From positions 1-6,294 of the forward strand of contig JAFAHP010000282.1 of the NCBI GenBank assembly GCA_019237175.1: DNA of 6,294 nt, written 5' to 3'. The DNA comes from Alphaproteobacteria bacterium. GTDB taxonomy: Bacteria > Pseudomonadota > Alphaproteobacteria > ATCC43930 > CGMCC-115725. The position numbers were made by a program, and so were the translations under genes. Below, one piece after another: positions 5,299-6,294 of the stretch. Position 1 is the stretch's first letter. The number at the start of each line of letters is the position of its first letter. The notes under the pieces are model-generated. The model ran no database searches. It was not told the DNA's origin and was given only the letters and a program-made list of their open reading frames with translations.

Positions 5299-6156
5299 AT
5301 GGCCGTTGCCATTCGACCCGTTGGGCCGGCGGACGCCGCGGAATGCGGCCTCATTATTCATGACGCCTTTGCAGCGATTGCCGATCAGCACAATTTCCCG
5401 CGTGATTTTCCGTCCGTCGAGGTCGCGACCGGTGTCGCCTCGATGCTGATCGCCGCTCCCGGCTTTTACGGGGTCGTGGCCGAGGAGGACGGACACATCC
5501 TCGGCAGCAATTTCCTCGACGAACGCTCGCCGATCGCGGGGGTTGGGCCGATCACGGTCGATCCTGCGGTCCAGAGCCGCGGGACCGGGCGCCGGCTGAT
5601 GGAAGCCGTCATCGATCGCGCCCGGGCGCGCAAGCTCGCCGGCATCCGATTGGTGCAGGACGGCTATCACAACCGCTCGCTCAGCCTTTACACAAAGCTC
5701 GGCTTTGCGACACGAGAACCGCTGTCGCTCATGCAAGGTCCGCCGCTCGATGCCAGTCTTTCCGGCTATGCTGTGCGTCCGGCAACGACGGAAGACGCGG
5801 GATGGTGCAATGCGCTGTGCCGCCGCGTGCACGGTTTCGAGCGCAGTAGCGAAGTCACCGAGGCGATCGCCGGCAACACCGCGATGGTCATCGAACATCT
5901 CGGACGGATCACAGGTTACACCACCCAAATCGCCTTTTTCGGTCATACGGTCGGCGAAACCAACGACGACCTGAAGGCGCTAATTGGTGCCGCTCCCGCT
6001 TTTGGCGGACCCGGGTTTCTGCTGCCGACACGCAATCACGACGTCTTTCGCTGGTGTCTCGAACGGGGATTGCGTCTCGTCAAGCAGACGACGCTGATGT
6101 CGATCGGCCTATACAACGAGCCGGCGGGGGCGTGGCTGCCGTCGGTGCTGTACTGA
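5299..6156 (+). CDS. GNAT family N-acetyltransferase with a second GNAT-like C-terminal domain
   Basis: This 285-residue protein is a GNAT acetyltransferase, which transfers acetyl from acetyl-CoA to an amine. The N-terminal domain starts with VAIRPVGPADAAE (residues 3-15), carries the CoA pyrophosphate loop QSRGTG (Gln92, Gly95, Gly97) in ITVDPAVQSRGTGRRL, and ends with HNRSLSLYTKLGF (124-136), which includes the usual Tyr131. A second unit begins at YAVRPATTEDAGW (157-169), echoing the first opening, and ends with FLLPTRNHDVFRWCLERGLRLVKQTTLMSIG (240-270), resembling the C-terminal domain of tandem GNAT proteins such as YitH-type members. That half has no clear Q/RxxGxG loop, so it probably binds substrate or acts as scaffold. 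The start at ATG 5299 follows a strong ribosome site. The substrate is unknown. The gene is likely co-transcribed with the amidohydrolase. Confidence 0.9.
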   Translation: MAVAIRPVGPADAAECGLIIHDAFAAIADQHNFPRDFPSVEVATGVASMLIAAPGFYGVVAEEDGHILGSNFLDERSPIAGVGPITVDPAVQSRGTGRRLMEAVIDRARARKLAGIRLVQDGYHNRSLSLYTKLGFATREPLSLMQGPPLDASLSGYAVRPATTEDAGWCNALCRRVHGFERSSEVTEAIAGNTAMVIEHLGRITGYTTQIAFFGHTVGETNDDLKALIGAAPAFGGPGFLLPTRNHDVFRWCLERGLRLVKQTTLMSIGLYNEPAGAWLPSVLY

Positions 6157-6232
6157 GCGAGCCGGCTTGCGCCGAAGTCCGCCTCGCGGCAGAGTTTCTA
6201 CGCCGATAAGCCCGTAGCGACGACACAAAAGC
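6157..6232. other. Non-coding stretch after the GNAT gene
   Basis: Short non-coding stretch between the GNAT stop and the terminal inverted repeat. I see no gene in it. Its A-run AAAA (6227-6230) becomes the T-run downstream of the palindrome when read on the minus strand. Confidence 0.4.
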
Positions 6233-6284
6233 GGGACGGCGAGCGATCGGGCATGGATAATGCCGGCGGTCCGCTCGCCGTCCC
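6233..6284 (-). terminator. Long inverted repeat, likely terminator for a leftward gene beyond the right edge
   Basis: Two perfect 13-base arms, GGGACGGCGAGCG (6233-6245) and CGCTCGCCGTCCC (6272-6284), are separated by 26 bases. The spacer contains its own hairpin (GGCAT 6250-6254, ATGCC 6260-6264, 5-base loop). On the minus strand the stem is followed after two bases by TTTT (the complement of AAAA at 6227-6230), the pattern of an intrinsic terminator for leftward transcription. Read on the plus strand no T-run follows, so termination of the GNAT transcript would be less efficient, though the stem could act in both directions. The loop is larger than usual for a terminator, so a repeated palindromic element is an alternative. 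Confidence 0.55.
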
Positions 6285-6294
6285 TGACCCAAAG

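Noticed and set aside
6080..6292. Minus-strand open frame at the right edge
   Set aside because: It overlaps the end of the GNAT gene, is Arg/Ala/Ser-rich with no recognisable motif, and crosses the palindrome at 6233-6284, so it is not credible as a gene.

Overview
The window is GC-rich, densely coding DNA with third-position G/C bias, strong GGAGG-type ribosome binding sites and two divergent gene groups. This fits a GC-rich proteobacterium, most likely an alphaproteobacterium of the Hyphomicrobiales or Rhodospirillales kind. That placement is an impression from composition and protein style, not a search result. No rRNA, tRNA, transposase, integrase, phage gene or CRISPR array is visible.

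Left part, minus strand (about 3776 down to 76): five genes read leftward in the order vapB-like antitoxin, vapC-like PIN toxin, amidase 2, amidase 1, NIPSNAP-family protein. The antitoxin and toxin overlap by four bases (GTGA), and the two amidases are separated by one base. The other gaps are 67 and 76 bases, so the five genes could form one transcript, or vapBC could be a separate unit upstream of an amidase-amidase-NIPSNAP operon. The two amidases are paralogues from a tandem duplication, both with a complete Lys-Ser-Ser amidase-signature triad.

Middle (3777-4164): a 388-base divergent intergenic region holding the control signals for both gene groups. It contains several short perfect repeats with a TTACCT/AGGTAA core, two inverted repeats and a 9-bp perfect tandem repeat. 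These are candidate operators.

Right part, plus strand (4165-6156): a TIM-barrel metal-dependent hydrolase of the Amidohydro_2 type, then 90 bases later a GNAT acetyltransferase with an apparent second GNAT-like C-terminal domain. After it, at 6233-6284, lies a perfect 13-bp inverted repeat with a T-run on its minus-strand side. It looks like a terminator for a leftward gene beyond the right edge.

Taken together, two amidases, a NIPSNAP/DABB-fold protein and an amidohydrolase suggest accessory catabolism of an amide-, lactam- or lactone-containing compound. The substrate cannot be read from the sequence, and no transporter or transcription factor lies inside the window. I see no convincing evidence of a wholly new biological system. 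The most unusual parts are the operator-like intergenic region, the vapBC pair directly upstream of duplicated amidases, and the terminal palindrome.
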